Shown here: in pieces, positions 45,701-55,503 of the stretch | How the letters are laid out: the number at the start of each line of letters is the position of its first letter | How positions within the stretch are numbered: position 1 is the stretch's first letter | DNA from: Marinomonas shanghaiensis | Lineage (GTDB): Bacteria; Pseudomonadota; Gammaproteobacteria; Pseudomonadales; Marinomonadaceae | Reading direction: 5' to 3' | Assembly: GCF_003259175.1 (NCBI RefSeq) | Contig: NZ_QGOK01000018.1 | Location: 55,514 to 119,513 of the forward strand | Length of the DNA: 64,000 bases | Made by a program: the position numbers and the translations under genes | Notes under the pieces: generated by a model | Databases searched by the model: none | Seen by the model: only the letters and a program-made list of their open reading frames with translations | Told to the model about the DNA's origin: nothing

Positions 45701-48700
45701 CGGTATTTTTAGTCGTGGTCACCGCTGGCAATACGATTATGCCAGAGGATGTTGACCCCGAAGCATTAACCGTCATCGAACCTGCGCTAAATGTGCCTGT
45801 AGTCGATGCTGGGTACAAATTGACGTTGCCACCCATACCACCGGTAGCACTGGTATTGAAGACATAGTTACGAACTGAGCTGCCTGATAAGCTGTAACCA
45901 GAGAAGGTGATATCACCGCTGTCAACGATCGACTGATTCGTGTCAATAGTCACTCCCGGTATATTGGTTGAGGATGAAGTGGACTCTCCCCCATTTAAGC
46001 CAACGTTACCCGTTGCTGTAAAATCACCATTAAGCGCAAAACTTGCGCCGGTTAATGAAATCGAACCATCTTGTTCCGTCGTTACTCCAGAGCCTATGAA
46101 GGATAGTCCCGTTAAGTATGAACCTGCACTATTGGTAGCATTCATGTCTGTGGTGATACTTCCACCAAATCCATCACTGGAGCTTGAATCAAGGGTTAGC
46201 GCAGCCGTTACACCCGTATTGGCTGAAATATCAACGCCTCTACTGCCTGAACTGTTATTCAGTTGGATGCTACCTGACGTTCCTAATGATGTTGTATTGC
46301 TGGCATTATCGGCATTGCTATCAATGCGTGAAGTACTGGCAAGTTTAAAGGTATTACTGGTTAGCGCTATGTTTCCGCCATTGGTATTCACATCGCCATT
46401 TAAAGTAATACTCTTAGTAATTGAAGATAAGTTGAAATAACCTGAACCACCATAAATATTGTTCACCTGAATGTCTTTATTGTAGGCATACAGGTCAAAA
46501 TTACGGTTGAACCCAGATAAATCGACACTGCTACTCGCCGCATCTAAAGTAATCAGACCATTGCCCGTATCTGAGTAATTAAGGTTTTCAATGACAGAGT
46601 CATTATCGAACAAATCAATCGCGACAGTATGCGCTCTTGCCGTGCTATCAGTGCTTGAATAATTGACTTTAATGGTTTTAAAGTGCTCCGCAGACAGTTC
46701 ATTAATCGCAATATCGCCGCTTTCATTATTAACGGTCAGTACGTTATTGCCCACATTGGCTTCGCCTACTTCTCCGCCTTTGGCGACTTTAAGGGTATAG
46801 CCACCGCCACCAATTGAAGCGGTACTTGTCGTATTATTCGCAGTAGTTAAATTTAAGTTGCCAACGGTCACAGTAGCAGTATTTGGATTAGCCAGTGTTG
46901 TAGGCGTTATTGAACCATTACCCTGAACGTGATTAGTAGAGTAGGCCGAAATACTTTTACCATAATATGACGTTAATGACAGTGTAGCCGCACCAATATC
47001 AATGGCATTATCTGCCATGATAATATCTCTTGATTGAGAAATAGATAAGCCCGTTTTCAAGCTAACGTTTTTATTGTCTGTTTTGATACCTGATAATTTA
47101 TTCGTATTATCAATGGTATGAACAATCGTTTTCGCATCCGTGGTGGTTTCTATATTAAAGAAGTCACCATTGGTAGACAAAATATGATGATGACCAGCGA
47201 TATTCGCATTGCTATCGACAGCCGAGAAGGTAATGCTATTAAAGTCACTGTTCCGAAGCCAAGTTGAACCACCAGAGTTATTCACATTTAATGTGTTTGC
47301 TGTTACTTCTAGAGCATTACTCCAGTCGTCACCACTTGTTTTAACACCAAAATTACTGGCATTTAAGTTTAACGTACCACTTTGTATATAAATTTCTTTA
47401 TTACTAAAATCACTTGGTGGAGTGCTAGAACTGTAATCCTCTGCGGCATTGTCTGCTTTTATCTCGCCGTAGGTCGATCCCGATAATGCCGTTAACGTTA
47501 AATTCAATCCCGTTCCATCTAAAACAGAATTATCAGAGGAATTGACGGCTGTGTCGCCACCAGTAGCGACAATAGCGCCATTTTCCAAGGTGATATTCGG
47601 TGCTTGAATCGTTATATTCTTATAAGAAGTTGCATCAACTAACCCACCTGTTGCAATGGTTAGAAGACCATTTTCATCTGTTGTCGCTAGCAGTCTATGC
47701 GAACCATCGTCGTTAAACTCTATATGTTGAGTTGTGTCTGCAGTGGTGGTATCTGTTGTTAAATTTAGAGTCGAAAAGTTAGCGTCATCGTACCCATTAG
47801 CAAACTTAATATATGAGTTACCACCTGTATTGGTAATATTAATTGTCCCTTGACTACTAGAGAATAATACTGGAGAACCTTCAGAACCAATATTCTCAGC
47901 ACTCGTCACATTTACCATTGCAGACGAAGAGTTCGTGCTAATTTTGGTAGAGTCTGTACTTGCACCAATAATTGAACCGCCGGCTTCTAGAGTTAAAGAC
48001 GTCGGAACAGTGCCTACCTGTTCATAATTAGGCGTACCAGAACGATTGGCGTTGGTTTCTGTTTCATTATTATAGCCAGAAGAGCTGGCTGTAGAATTTA
48101 TCGAGTAAGATTTACCAGTGGCATCTCCGGTCGGCAAATTAATATCATCAGTCACCTTTAATACTAAAGAGCCACTGCCCACATCTATTTGACTCCCCGT
48201 ATTCATGGTGAAGTTTTCTGCAGAGGCGGTAACAATGTCATGATAAGTCTGGTTATTGTAAGCAAACACAACGCCATTAGTCGCTTGCCCTAATGTCACA
48301 GAGCCAACATAAAAATTGCCATTATTCGTTGTTACACTGCCGTTAGAACCAAAAATAACATCACCGCCACCAGTCGCATCGCTATTAGCGGTGAGAATCA
48401 GGTTAAGACGTTGCTGTTCTGAACTGATTGCGCCATTCACTGTAATATTGCTAGTTGACGTAACGGTCAATGTTGTGTCTGTTGTAATATCATAAACTGG
48501 TTGCGGTGCGGTACCACTGGTGCCGGCGGATACTTTGGTGATGCTGTCGTTAATCGTAATACCACCAAAATCGGCACTGGTAATGGCGGCATCTGTATTG
48601 ACATCTATGAGATTATTTTGTCCTGCTAAGGTTTCACTTAACGTCACTTTGGCACTACTGGCTGTCAGCGTATAATTGGCTGTTTTTAACGCATCAGATA

Positions 48701-51700
48701 TGGTTTGCCCAGTAATATCACCACCGGTTGCCGCTACGACGGTATCAAACGTCGAAACGGGCGTTTTCCAGGTTCCGTTTGCTGTATTACCCGCTGTTGT
48801 GACGTTAGCACTGGTATTTAAAAACACGGATTGACCATTGGTGATAATTGTACCGCCAGTGCCATTGGTCGTGCTGGCATCTAACACGCCTTCAAGACTG
48901 ATAAAGTCTGCCGCTGTGGAAGCATTTTTTGCTAAAGTAATGTTACCACCATTAGTAGTTGTACTACTGGCATCCAAAGTGCCCTTCTGAGTGATGTTTG
49001 CACCATACAAGGCAATACTTGCTGGAGACGTTAGGGTTTTACCACTCTCTACGGTGATGTCCTTCGCAGACGTTAGCGTTAAAGCACCACCCGCAGTTAG
49101 GTTTTCAGATACGGTAATGTCACCGTCAACTGTCGAAACACTTAATGCCCCAGACGTGATCATAGAGCCTAACTGAGAGGTTTCTGTCGTAACATCAGCT
49201 GCGCCTACTAGTTCTTTTGCACTGACAAACTCTACACTTCCTGTATTGGCAGTTAGTGTTCCAATAGAGTTACCTTCATCTGTTAGAGTATGCGTGCCAC
49301 CCGCACCAAGTAGATTCAAGTCTTGTCCACCGGTAATGGCTCCGGTTTGGGTCACAGTGCCCGTTGACTGTAAAGTCAATGCGTCGTTAAACGCAGTGGC
49401 ACCAATCGTAATATCACCTGATTGACTGGAATCACCAATCACAATACCTGAGAAACCATCCGCAATTTTTGAGACAAAATCAGCAGAAAGTAGTTGAAGT
49501 GTGTCCACTGCATTATCGTCAATCGTATTCACAATACTAATCGCGTCGCTGGCAGTATCGCTCGTAATGTTCAATACACCCGAGCCAGAAATAGCTTTGC
49601 CATCGGTTACCGAAAGTTCACCCACTTTTAACGTCAGATTATTCGCACCAGCGGCTAGATTATTACTGACTGACAAAGCACCACTGGTTTGCAGTGTTGT
49701 TGCGTCTTTAAAGGTTGTGTCTGCACCAATTTCAATACCGCCAGTATGATCGGCGCTACCTATGGTTATATTTGCAAACCCGTCGGCAAAATCCGTACTA
49801 ATGTTTGTGGTCGTTAATTGCAAAGCATCGGCTGTTGTACCACCCACATCAATCAGTTTATCTGCTGTTTTAGTGGTAATTTGCAAGTTGCCTGAGCCAG
49901 CCAGTGTTTTTCCATCCGCTATCGTTAAAGCGTCAGTATTGAATGTGATATTTCCAGCACCAGTGGCGATATTTTCGTTGATGGTTAACGCATCAGACGT
50001 CAGGCTCAAAGCTCCTGATGTGGTAATAGCACCAGTGGTTTGGTCTGAACTGTTCACTAACGCCACACTACCTGTATTGGCGGTTAGATTACCAATGGCA
50101 TTACCTATATTAGTCAGGGTATGCGTGCCACCTGCGCCCAATAAATTTAAATCCTGATCACCTGTAATGGCACCCGTTTGGGTGACTGCGCCAGAAGTTT
50201 GTAATGTCAATGCCTTATCAAAAGCAACTTCTGCAATCGTAATATTGCCTGATTGACTCGCACTACCTATTACAACCTCAGAGAAACCATCGGCAAAATC
50301 CGTATTCAAATTGTCAGCTGTCAGTTGCAAATCACCTGCTGCTCCACCGATACCAATGGTTTTGCTGTCAGTATTAGAAGTAACAGTCAGTACACCGCTA
50401 CCAGAAATGGTTTGATCAGCAGCGACTGAAAGAGTACCCACTTTTAACGTCAGATTGTTCGCACCAGCCGCTAGATTGTGGTCAACAGATAAGTCTCCAC
50501 TGGTTTGCATTGTAACAGCGGCGGCCAAGGTAGAATCTTCTACAATATTAATGTCACCTGTTTGATCTGCTCCACCAATGACAATGTCAGAAAAACCATT
50601 TGCAATTTTGCTACCAAAATCCGATGCATTTAATTGCTGGCTTGTCCCACCAATGTCAATCGCTTCGTTGTCTGTTTCAGAAGCAACCGTCAACACACCT
50701 GTACCAGAAATGGTTTTATCATCTGCTATAGTGAGCTGGCCTACTTTTAGCGTCAGGTTGTTTGCGAGGGCATCTAGATCATTGTTAACCGCTAAAGTAC
50801 CGCCCGTTTGCAATGTTGTCGCATCATTAAGCGTGGTGTCGGCACCAATTTCAATGCCGCCAGTATGATCGGCACTACCGATAGTGATACCAGAGAAGCC
50901 ATCGGTGAAATCAGCCGTAGAGATTTGTAAAGCCCCAGAACCGCCATTAATACCCATCGTTGTGGTGGCTGTTTTGGCGGCTATCTGTAAAGCCCCCGAC
51001 CCAGTAACCATCTTGCCACTCGCAACCGTTAGAGCGTCGGTGTTGAATGTGACATTACCCGCACCAGTGGCAATGTTTTCATTGATGGTTAAGGAACCAG
51101 AAGTCAGATTAAGTGCACCGGTTGTGGTAATCGCGCCAGTGGTTTGGGCTGAACTATTTACCAACTCCACACTGCCCGTGTCTGCAGTAAGAGTGCCAAT
51201 CTCATTGTTCTCGTTGGTTAAAGTGTATGTGCCTGTCCCCAATAAGTTTAGCGCCTGATCACCAGTAATGGCACCTGTTTGCGTAACCGAACCAGTAGAA
51301 GACAGCTCAACTGCACCTGTCGTGGCAATTGTCCCAAGAGAAAAATCATGGTTGTTGGTAACACTTAAGGTGCCAGTATTGGCGGCCAACGAAGCAATCT
51401 CATTGCCAGCGTTGGTTAGAGTATAGGTACCTGAACCGTGTAAGTTTAGAGCTTGCCCTCCGGTAATGGCGCCAGTTTGCGTAACTGCACCAGTGGAAGA
51501 CAGTTCAACATCGCCTGTGGTGACGATAGACCCGAGGGAAAAATCTTGGTTGTTGGTAACATTCAAGCTACCTGTATCTGCGGCAAGGGAGCCAATCTCG
51601 TTAGATGTATTAGTTAGGGTGTATGTTCCCCCTGCGCCAAGTAGATTTACATTTTGACCGCCGGCAATAGCATCGGTTTGAGTTACTGTACCAGTGGAAG

Positions 51701-53654
51701 ACAGTTCAACATCGCCTGTGGTGACGATAGACCCGAGGGAAAAATCTTGGTTGTTGGTAACATTCAAGCTACCTGTATTTGCAGTAAGCGTGCCAATCGC
51801 ATTAGATGTATTCGTTAGGGTGTATGTTCCCCCTGTGCCAAGTAGATTTACATTTTGCCCGCCAGTAATAGCACCCGTTTGAGTTACCGTGCCAGAAGAA
51901 GACAGCTCAACGGTACCGGTTGACGTAATGCTCCCTAAACTAACATCCCCCGTGGATAAAATTTTAACGCTACCCGCTGCAGTAGAGATAGCTTGTGTTG
52001 TCACACTTGCCGCAGGACTCGTGTCTGTTTCACCACCAATCCAAACATCACCGCCATTGGTGTCAATCGAAGACCCAGCTCCCATACTGACACTACCTGA
52101 ACTACTACTGTCATTGTCTGCACGAAGCACGGTATTAAGTGCTCCAGTTGTCGAAGTAATAGACACGTTTTCATTAATAACAATATTATTTGCAGCGGTT
52201 AAGGTGAGTGTTGCATCCGCCCCCGATGATTTCAAAATATTCGCAGCAACGGTGATATCCCCCTCACCAGCCACTTCCGAATCTGTCTGAACCGTAACAT
52301 TGGTACCTGCATTTAACGCTGTCTCGATTGTTTCGGCCCCAATGTCGCTTTGGGTTTCGCCACTCGTCAAACTACCGTCACTGCCTGCGCTAATAGTAAT
52401 GTTCGTTGGATCAAGTAACCATTCTGAGGCTTTTACTGTGGTGCCTTTTGCAACATTTAGCACACTGCCTGAGGTTTCGATCTTGCCACCATTTGCATTT
52501 TCACCTAGACCTTGCGCACGGATGTTACCAGCTACTTTCGTCACACTGTCAGCGTTTTTTATGTCTGACCAAACCACCACTTTACCGCCGTCGCCCTGTG
52601 TCGTAGCGCTGGCTGAAATTTGGCTGGTTTCAGTCAAAGTCACTTTAGTCGCATGTGGATACTGTTCAGCATTTTTACCCTGCCAATCCCCACCGATTAA
52701 GATTTCGCCACCACCTGTTGCACCATCAGCAACTATTGTCCCGCTGTTGGTAATGTCATCGCCCATAAAGACGATTTCGCCGCCTTGAGATACCAAGCTT
52801 GTAGCTTCGACAATACCAGTATTATTAACAACGCTCGCAGCAAGGTCGCCAGCCGCTTTTGCGGTAAACAAAATATGACCGCCGTCGGCTTTTATGGCAC
52901 CACCATTTAGAATCAATGCATCAATGGCACCTTGCTTAACTTCAATACTTACCGTACCACCTAAGTTGACCAATACAGAATCACCCGCGGCAAGCTGCAC
53001 GCTGCCTTGATTAGCAACGATATCCCCCATATTTTGAACTTTTGCCGCAATCATCACGATGTAACCACCGTCGGTTGCGACTAGACTGCCGCGGTTAATA
53101 ACCGCATTGCCGTTGCTGCCCTCAAAAATAAAATTGTCAGCACTGAAATTTTCATTCGTTAGGTCTCTTGTGGAAGCAATCAAACCGCCGACGTTAACCT
53201 GTGCTGTCGTACCAAATAAGATACCATTAGGGTTTATAAGGAAGACTTGACCATTTGCGTTAATGGCACCTTGTATACTCGAAACATCAGATCCAGTAAC
53301 ACGGTTTAGCGCAACAGATGAGGATGAAGGTTGAATAAAGTTGACAACACTGTCTTTACCTACACTAAATGACTGCCAATCAATGGCCATTTTGTTGGTA
53401 TTTTGAGTGATATTAAGCGTTTTTCCATTTGGTTGAGAAATACTACCTGAGCCTAAACTTACCGTACCATTAGTAGGCAATGCATCAGCATAAGCTTGGG
53501 CACTGACTATAAATACGCTACCTGCTATCAAGCTTAATCGAGTTCGATGACGGCGACCGTGATTTTTCTTTTTCCCAGCACTTTTGCCAATTTCACTCAC
53601 AGCTTGCCAAACACCTATCGACGAATTCCAGATAACGCGGTAAATTCGATTCAT
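42714..53654 (-). CDS. Very large TpsA filamentous-haemagglutinin-like exoprotein
   Basis: A 3646-residue secreted adhesin. It begins with the extended signal peptide region (MNRIYRVIWNSSIGVWQAVS) and a signal cleaved near AYA at residue 57. The TPS/haemagg_act domain follows (ISQPNGKTLNITQ, VFLINPNGILFGTTAQVNVGG). The middle is beta-helical with several repeat families, including units ending TQTGAITGGQ and units with DGFSxIVIGSAD. Near the C terminus are four about 92-residue YDG-type repeats (TPTKVYDGNTDATLTN), then a proline-rich stretch (PAPPPAPVV) and a short acidic tail. No VENN motif, toxin domain or immunity gene is seen, so this is more likely an adhesin or biofilm protein than a CdiA-type effector. 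Confidence 0.93.
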   Translation of the reverse strand: MNRIYRVIWNSSIGVWQAVSEIGKSAGKKKNHGRRHRTRLSLIAGSVFIVSAQAYADALPTNGTVSLGSGSISQPNGKTLNITQNTNKMAIDWQSFSVGKDSVVNFIQPSSSSVALNRVTGSDVSSIQGAINANGQVFLINPNGILFGTTAQVNVGGLIASTRDLTNENFSADNFIFEGSNGNAVINRGSLVATDGGYIVMIAAKVQNMGDIVANQGSVQLAAGDSVLVNLGGTVSIEVKQGAIDALILNGGAIKADGGHILFTAKAAGDLAASVVNNTGIVEATSLVSQGGEIVFMGDDITNSGTIVADGATGGGEILIGGDWQGKNAEQYPHATKVTLTETSQISASATTQGDGGKVVVWSDIKNADSVTKVAGNIRAQGLGENANGGKIETSGSVLNVAKGTTVKASEWLLDPTNITISAGSDGSLTSGETQSDIGAETIETALNAGTNVTVQTDSEVAGEGDITVAANILKSSGADATLTLTAANNIVINENVSITSTTGALNTVLRADNDSSSSGSVSMGAGSSIDTNGGDVWIGGETDTSPAASVTTQAISTAAGSVKILSTGDVSLGSITSTGTVELSSSGTVTQTGAITGGQNVNLLGTGGTYTLTNTSNAIGTLTANTGSLNVTNNQDFSLGSIVTTGDVELSSTGTVTQTDAIAGGQNVNLLGAGGTYTLTNTSNEIGSLAADTGSLNVTNNQDFSLGSIVTTGDVELSSTGAVTQTGAITGGQALNLHGSGTYTLTNAGNEIASLAANTGTLSVTNNHDFSLGTIATTGAVELSSTGSVTQTGAITGDQALNLLGTGTYTLTNENNEIGTLTADTGSVELVNSSAQTTGAITTTGALNLTSGSLTINENIATGAGNVTFNTDALTVASGKMVTGSGALQIAAKTATTTMGINGGSGALQISTADFTDGFSGITIGSADHTGGIEIGADTTLNDATTLQTGGTLAVNNDLDALANNLTLKVGQLTIADDKTISGTGVLTVASETDNEAIDIGGTSQQLNASDFGSKIANGFSDIVIGGADQTGDINIVEDSTLAAAVTMQTSGDLSVDHNLAAGANNLTLKVGTLSVAADQTISGSGVLTVTSNTDSKTIGIGGAAGDLQLTADNLNTDFADGFSEVVIGSASQSGNITIAEVAFDKALTLQTSGAVTQTGAITGDQDLNLLGAGGTHTLTNIGNAIGNLTANTGSVALVNSSDQTTGAITTSGALSLTSDALTINENIATGAGNITFNTDALTIADGKTLAGSGNLQITTKTADKLIDVGGTTADALQLTTTNISTDFADGFANITIGSADHTGGIEIGADTTFKDATTLQTSGALSVSNNLAAGANNLTLKVGELSVTDGKAISGSGVLNITSDTASDAISIVNTIDDNAVDTLQLLSADFVSKIADGFSGIVIGDSSQSGDITIGATAFNDALTLQSTGTVTQTGAITGGQDLNLLGAGGTHTLTDEGNSIGTLTANTGSVEFVSAKELVGAADVTTETSQLGSMITSGALSVSTVDGDITVSENLTAGGALTLTSAKDITVESGKTLTSPASIALYGANITQKGTLDASSTTTNGGNITLAKNASTAADFISLEGVLDASTTNGTGGTIITNGQSVFLNTSANVTTAGNTANGTWKTPVSTFDTVVAATGGDITGQTISDALKTANYTLTASSAKVTLSETLAGQNNLIDVNTDAAITSADFGGITINDSITKVSAGTSGTAPQPVYDITTDTTLTVTSTSNITVNGAISSEQQRLNLILTANSDATGGGDVIFGSNGSVTTNNGNFYVGSVTLGQATNGVVFAYNNQTYHDIVTASAENFTMNTGSQIDVGSGSLVLKVTDDINLPTGDATGKSYSINSTASSSGYNNETETNANRSGTPNYEQVGTVPTSLTLEAGGSIIGASTDSTKISTNSSSAMVNVTSAENIGSEGSPVLFSSSQGTINITNTGGNSYIKFANGYDDANFSTLNLTTDTTTADTTQHIEFNDDGSHRLLATTDENGLLTIATGGLVDATSYKNITIQAPNITLENGAIVATGGDTAVNSSDNSVLDGTGLNLTLTALSGSTYGEIKADNAAEDYSSSTPPSDFSNKEIYIQSGTLNLNASNFGVKTSGDDWSNALEVTANTLNVNNSGGSTWLRNSDFNSITFSAVDSNANIAGHHHILSTNGDFFNIETTTDAKTIVHTIDNTNKLSGIKTDNKNVSLKTGLSISQSRDIIMADNAIDIGAATLSLTSYYGKSISAYSTNHVQGNGSITPTTLANPNTATVTVGNLNLTTANNTTSTASIGGGGYTLKVAKGGEVGEANVGNNVLTVNNESGDIAINELSAEHFKTIKVNYSSTDSTARAHTVAIDLFDNDSVIENLNYSDTGNGLITLDAASSSVDLSGFNRNFDLYAYNKDIQVNNIYGGSGYFNLSSITKSITLNGDVNTNGGNIALTSNTFKLASTSRIDSNADNASNTTSLGTSGSIQLNNSSGSRGVDISANTGVTAALTLDSSSSDGFGGSITTDMNATNSAGSYLTGLSFIGSGVTTEQDGSISLTGASFALNGDFTATGNVGLNGGESTSSSTNIPGVTIDTNQSIVDSGDITFSGYSLSGSSVRNYVFNTSATGGMGGNVNLYPASTTGTFSAGSMTVNASGSTSSGIIVLPAVTTTKNTGSYTTTSAQSYTGATVTLNGDLQSNQANIDVLGSEVVLANDVSIDTYTGPVSGQTSTTSGVSAGSVTVGSEGAKLTNSDPANSFTIDTSGNKGAATYAANNGTITLRDSTETTFNNFSVTGGGNLNTGFDTSMYSVTSLLTVAQLDGGSFTWSDLSAGNLLLKGPANYTITGNIGTGTGDNFEAGILAATDVANLNVMTDKALTIGSLSSVSGVSATGTVSIATKADDLTVNNNITTTSAANGAITLNAGSDTDVGTAVGGNVLLNANLTTGSGGQAIVYTGSIEDSGSYNFGNGRYRYNSDETNTHYTAALGTGNYAIYREQPTLTIGFASGKEYDGITLVPSTGGISGDVNNDKTQFTDALVWQVADNKTIKNADTYTITHTGAVTGAEELGYNVSGPNDTYTYIVTPKALTVSLIDVTKVYDGNTTATLTNGNFDLSGFIGSEMLTVTKETGTYNSKNVANADSVTTSLISEDFTAVGETLASNYALPTTATGSASITQRTLTASITDTPTKVYDGNTDATLTNANFNIANVVEGESFIVTKATGTYDDKDVLDASNVTTSLAEGDFTEGSDTLASNYIMPVTATGEGSITARTLTASIIDTPTKVYDGNTDATLTNGNFSIANLVDGESFTVTKTTGDYNDKDVVDASTVTTSLAEEDFTQGNETLASNYIMPVTATGAGSITARTLTASIINTPTKVYDGNTNATLTNDNYSIANLVEGESFTVNKATGSYNDKDVADANNVITSLVANDFDVVGSTLKSNYNLPITATGDAAITARSLVAVASTRDKIFDATTGTTTTLTIAPENINLRQLNDINNPLVVNGVVGNERVFLTFTDASFSDEIVGMDKTVTINGLRVAGVDAANYIVMVKDALGGLTAPASTMTTTADINPNNPPVVFIPAPPPAPVVIPRPNLGNAPVVAVGGMQVVSISSTGSTTSVSSGGQGDVSIDTILLSQVNNGASFNNQVFIVDGGINTVNPDQAVNTEETVR
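43357..44475 (-). repeat. Four 276-bp YDG repeats in tpsA
   Basis: Units of 276 bp (92 residues) repeat in frame. The string encoding TPTKVYDGNT recurs at intervals of 276 bp (about 43604, 43880 and 44157 mark the same point in three units). Three units are very similar, and the leftmost neighbour at about 44430 is more diverged. A degenerate fifth unit (STRDKIFDATTG) follows on the C-terminal side. Confidence 0.8.
51489..51778 (-). repeat. Exact 89-bp direct repeat in tpsA
   Basis: The segment 51489-51577 is identical base for base to 51690-51778, with a period of 201 bp (67 residues). It is part of a longer, less exact array from about 51200 to 51960 encoding units such as LSSTGTVTQT and NVTNNQDFSLG. 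Because the period is a multiple of three, recombination would change length without breaking the frame. Confidence 0.85.
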
Positions 53655-53976
53655 ATACCAACCTATGTAAAATATTTGAGATTTACATAGCTTAGCTCAT
53701 GCCGCCAACCTACTTCCTTATTTTTTCAATATTTTTTACCACTTTATTGTCACTTCTTGTTAATTATTGTAAATCTTTCGATGAACATTTTTTACTAAGC
53801 AAACACTCATTTTTATGCTTAGCTTTTTTATGCTGGGAGGGACACGGAGATGACTTCAATGAAATTAAAACCATTTCATCGTATTTAAACACTATAAAAA
53901 AATAACAAGATGCTTGAGATTAGATGAACAAGCTTGAAGCCTGTTGAGAGTGCTCTTAACTTATGATGGCCTATCG
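53655..53976. other. 322-bp A/T-rich region upstream of tpsA
   Basis: It lies between tpsA and the NAD(P)HX repair gene, both on the minus strand, and must hold the tps promoter. I see no gene: a rightward frame at 53699-53905 has no ribosome binding site and unlikely composition. No clear hairpin terminator is present for the upstream gene. Confidence 0.4.
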
Positions 53977-55503
53977 TCAGCTGACAAAATAACGTTTTTT
54001 AAAGGCCGATAACACCTTGGGAAGATGATCGGGTAAATCGTCGGCAATTAAACCAATCCCTACTTCATTGCCCACTTCACTATGCAACCAAACCGCTGCG
54101 GCTGCGGCATCAAAGGGTGACATGCCTTGAGCCAGTAGACCGACAACAAAGCCTGCCAATACATCCCCTGAACCACCCGTAGCAAGATACGCAGGCGCGT
54201 TTGAGTTGATAACTGCTCGACCATCAGGCGAGGCAATCACCGTATCGGCTCCTTTTAAGACTACCACGGCGCGGCTTAATTTGGCGGCCAGTCGAGCGCG
54301 GGTTAATTTATCACCCGCATGATGTTCATTGATGCCAGAAAAGATACGCGCAAATTCGCCTTCGTGGGGTGTCATCACACAAGGTCCAACAATGGCATCA
54401 AACAGCGTTTGTGGGTCATCCGAAAAAGCACTGAGTGCATCGGCATCCAACACTGTGGCGCGACCAGTCGCCAACGCTGTAAGAACGATTTTTCGCGTGC
54501 GTATTCTCTCGAATCCTGCTAACCCTGCTCCCGGCCCAACCACTATCGCGTTGTGTCGCGGATCGAATAACAGCTCTTCAAAATCTTCTGCTTCTTGTGT
54601 CTGTTCTAGCTTCGCCACCATCACGCTCGTCATCGCCGTGGCATATATTGCCCATGCTTTCATTGGCACAGCCAGCGTAACCAAGCCCGCACCGATTCGC
54701 ATGGCACCTCGAGCGGTTAAGCGACTCGCCCCAGTTAGGTTTTCTCCACCAAATACCACAGCGTGACCACGATGAAATTTGTGTCCCTCTAAACGAGGCC
54801 AAGGGTAATTCTCAGACCAAAGCTCTGGGCTATTTTCCCACGCTTGAAGGTTTAACTCATTCAACACCATCTCAGGAATACCGATGTCCGCAACCACAAG
54901 CTCGCCACATAAGCCTCGACCGGGAAGCAGCAAATGTCCGGGCTTTTTGCGAAAAAACGTCACCGTTATTTTTGCAGAGGCCACCAACCCAAATGCCGCA
55001 CCTGTTGTGCCATCCACGCCACTGGGCACATCAATGGCACAAACGGGAACATTGCTCGCTATTATCGCATCGACCATATCGCGAGCTTTGCCTTCTAAAG
55101 GACGAGTAAGACCCGCACCAAACATGGCATCAATAACCAGATCGGTTTGCTCTAATAAATCAACAGAATAGGCTTCAACCTCACCTTGCCAAGCCTGATA
55201 GAAATACTTGGCTTCAGGCGATAATTTTTCAACAGCCCCCATAAAAGCCAACCGCACAGGCCAGCCAACGGATCCTAGTAACTGAGCGACAACAAAACCA
55301 TCGCCGCCATTATTACCCGGCCCACACAGCACCAAGACAGAACATCGAGACCAACGCTCAAGCACAGCGTCAACAACTGCCTTTCCTGCCGCCGCCATCA
55401 GGTCAACCGCAGGCACACCCGCCACCACAGCAGCTCTGTCTGCCTCAGTCATTTCGCTTGAGGTTAGAAGTAATTGAGTGTTTGGGTTTAACGCATTAAT
55501 CAT
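53977..55503 (-). CDS. nnr: Bifunctional NAD(P)HX epimerase/dehydratase
   Basis: A 508-residue fusion. The N-terminal YjeF_N epimerase domain (residues about 1-215) has GPGNNGGDGF at 61-70 and IDAMFGAGLTRPL. The C-terminal ribokinase-like ADP-dependent dehydratase (about 230-508) has VVVGPGAGLAG, TPHEGEFARIF and the nucleotide loop GGSGDVLAGFVVG. It repairs hydrated NADH and NADPH damaged by heat or enzymatic side reactions. Length equals E. coli Nnr (about 515). It stands alone between tpsA and the FHA/kinase cluster. Confidence 0.95.
   Translation of the reverse strand: MINALNPNTQLLLTSSEMTEADRAAVVAGVPAVDLMAAAGKAVVDAVLERWSRCSVLVLCGPGNNGGDGFVVAQLLGSVGWPVRLAFMGAVEKLSPEAKYFYQAWQGEVEAYSVDLLEQTDLVIDAMFGAGLTRPLEGKARDMVDAIIASNVPVCAIDVPSGVDGTTGAAFGLVASAKITVTFFRKKPGHLLLPGRGLCGELVVADIGIPEMVLNELNLQAWENSPELWSENYPWPRLEGHKFHRGHAVVFGGENLTGASRLTARGAMRIGAGLVTLAVPMKAWAIYATAMTSVMVAKLEQTQEAEDFEELLFDPRHNAIVVGPGAGLAGFERIRTRKIVLTALATGRATVLDADALSAFSDDPQTLFDAIVGPCVMTPHEGEFARIFSGINEHHAGDKLTRARLAAKLSRAVVVLKGADTVIASPDGRAVINSNAPAYLATGGSGDVLAGFVVGLLAQGMSPFDAAAAAVWLHSEVGNEVGIGLIADDLPDHLPKVLSAFKKRYFVS

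Noticed and set aside
43357..51960. Regular repeats that could suggest a CRISPR array
   Set aside because: Repeat units are 201-276 bp, in frame and protein-coding; there are no short identical repeats with unique spacers and no cas genes.
42835..52788. Many long open frames on the plus strand opposite tpsA (for example 45940-46440, 49762-50157, 51889-52290)
   Set aside because: They are antisense shadows of the repetitive tpsA gene: same period as the repeats, Val/Pro/Ser-rich translations and no ribosome binding sites.
42714..53654. CdiA-type contact-dependent inhibition toxin
   Set aside because: No VENN motif or toxin-like C-terminal domain, and no small immunity gene follows; the next gene is the TpsB transporter.
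53699..53905. 68-residue hydrophobic open frame upstream of tpsA
   Set aside because: No ribosome binding site, A/T-rich chance composition, and it starts inside the expected tpsA promoter region.
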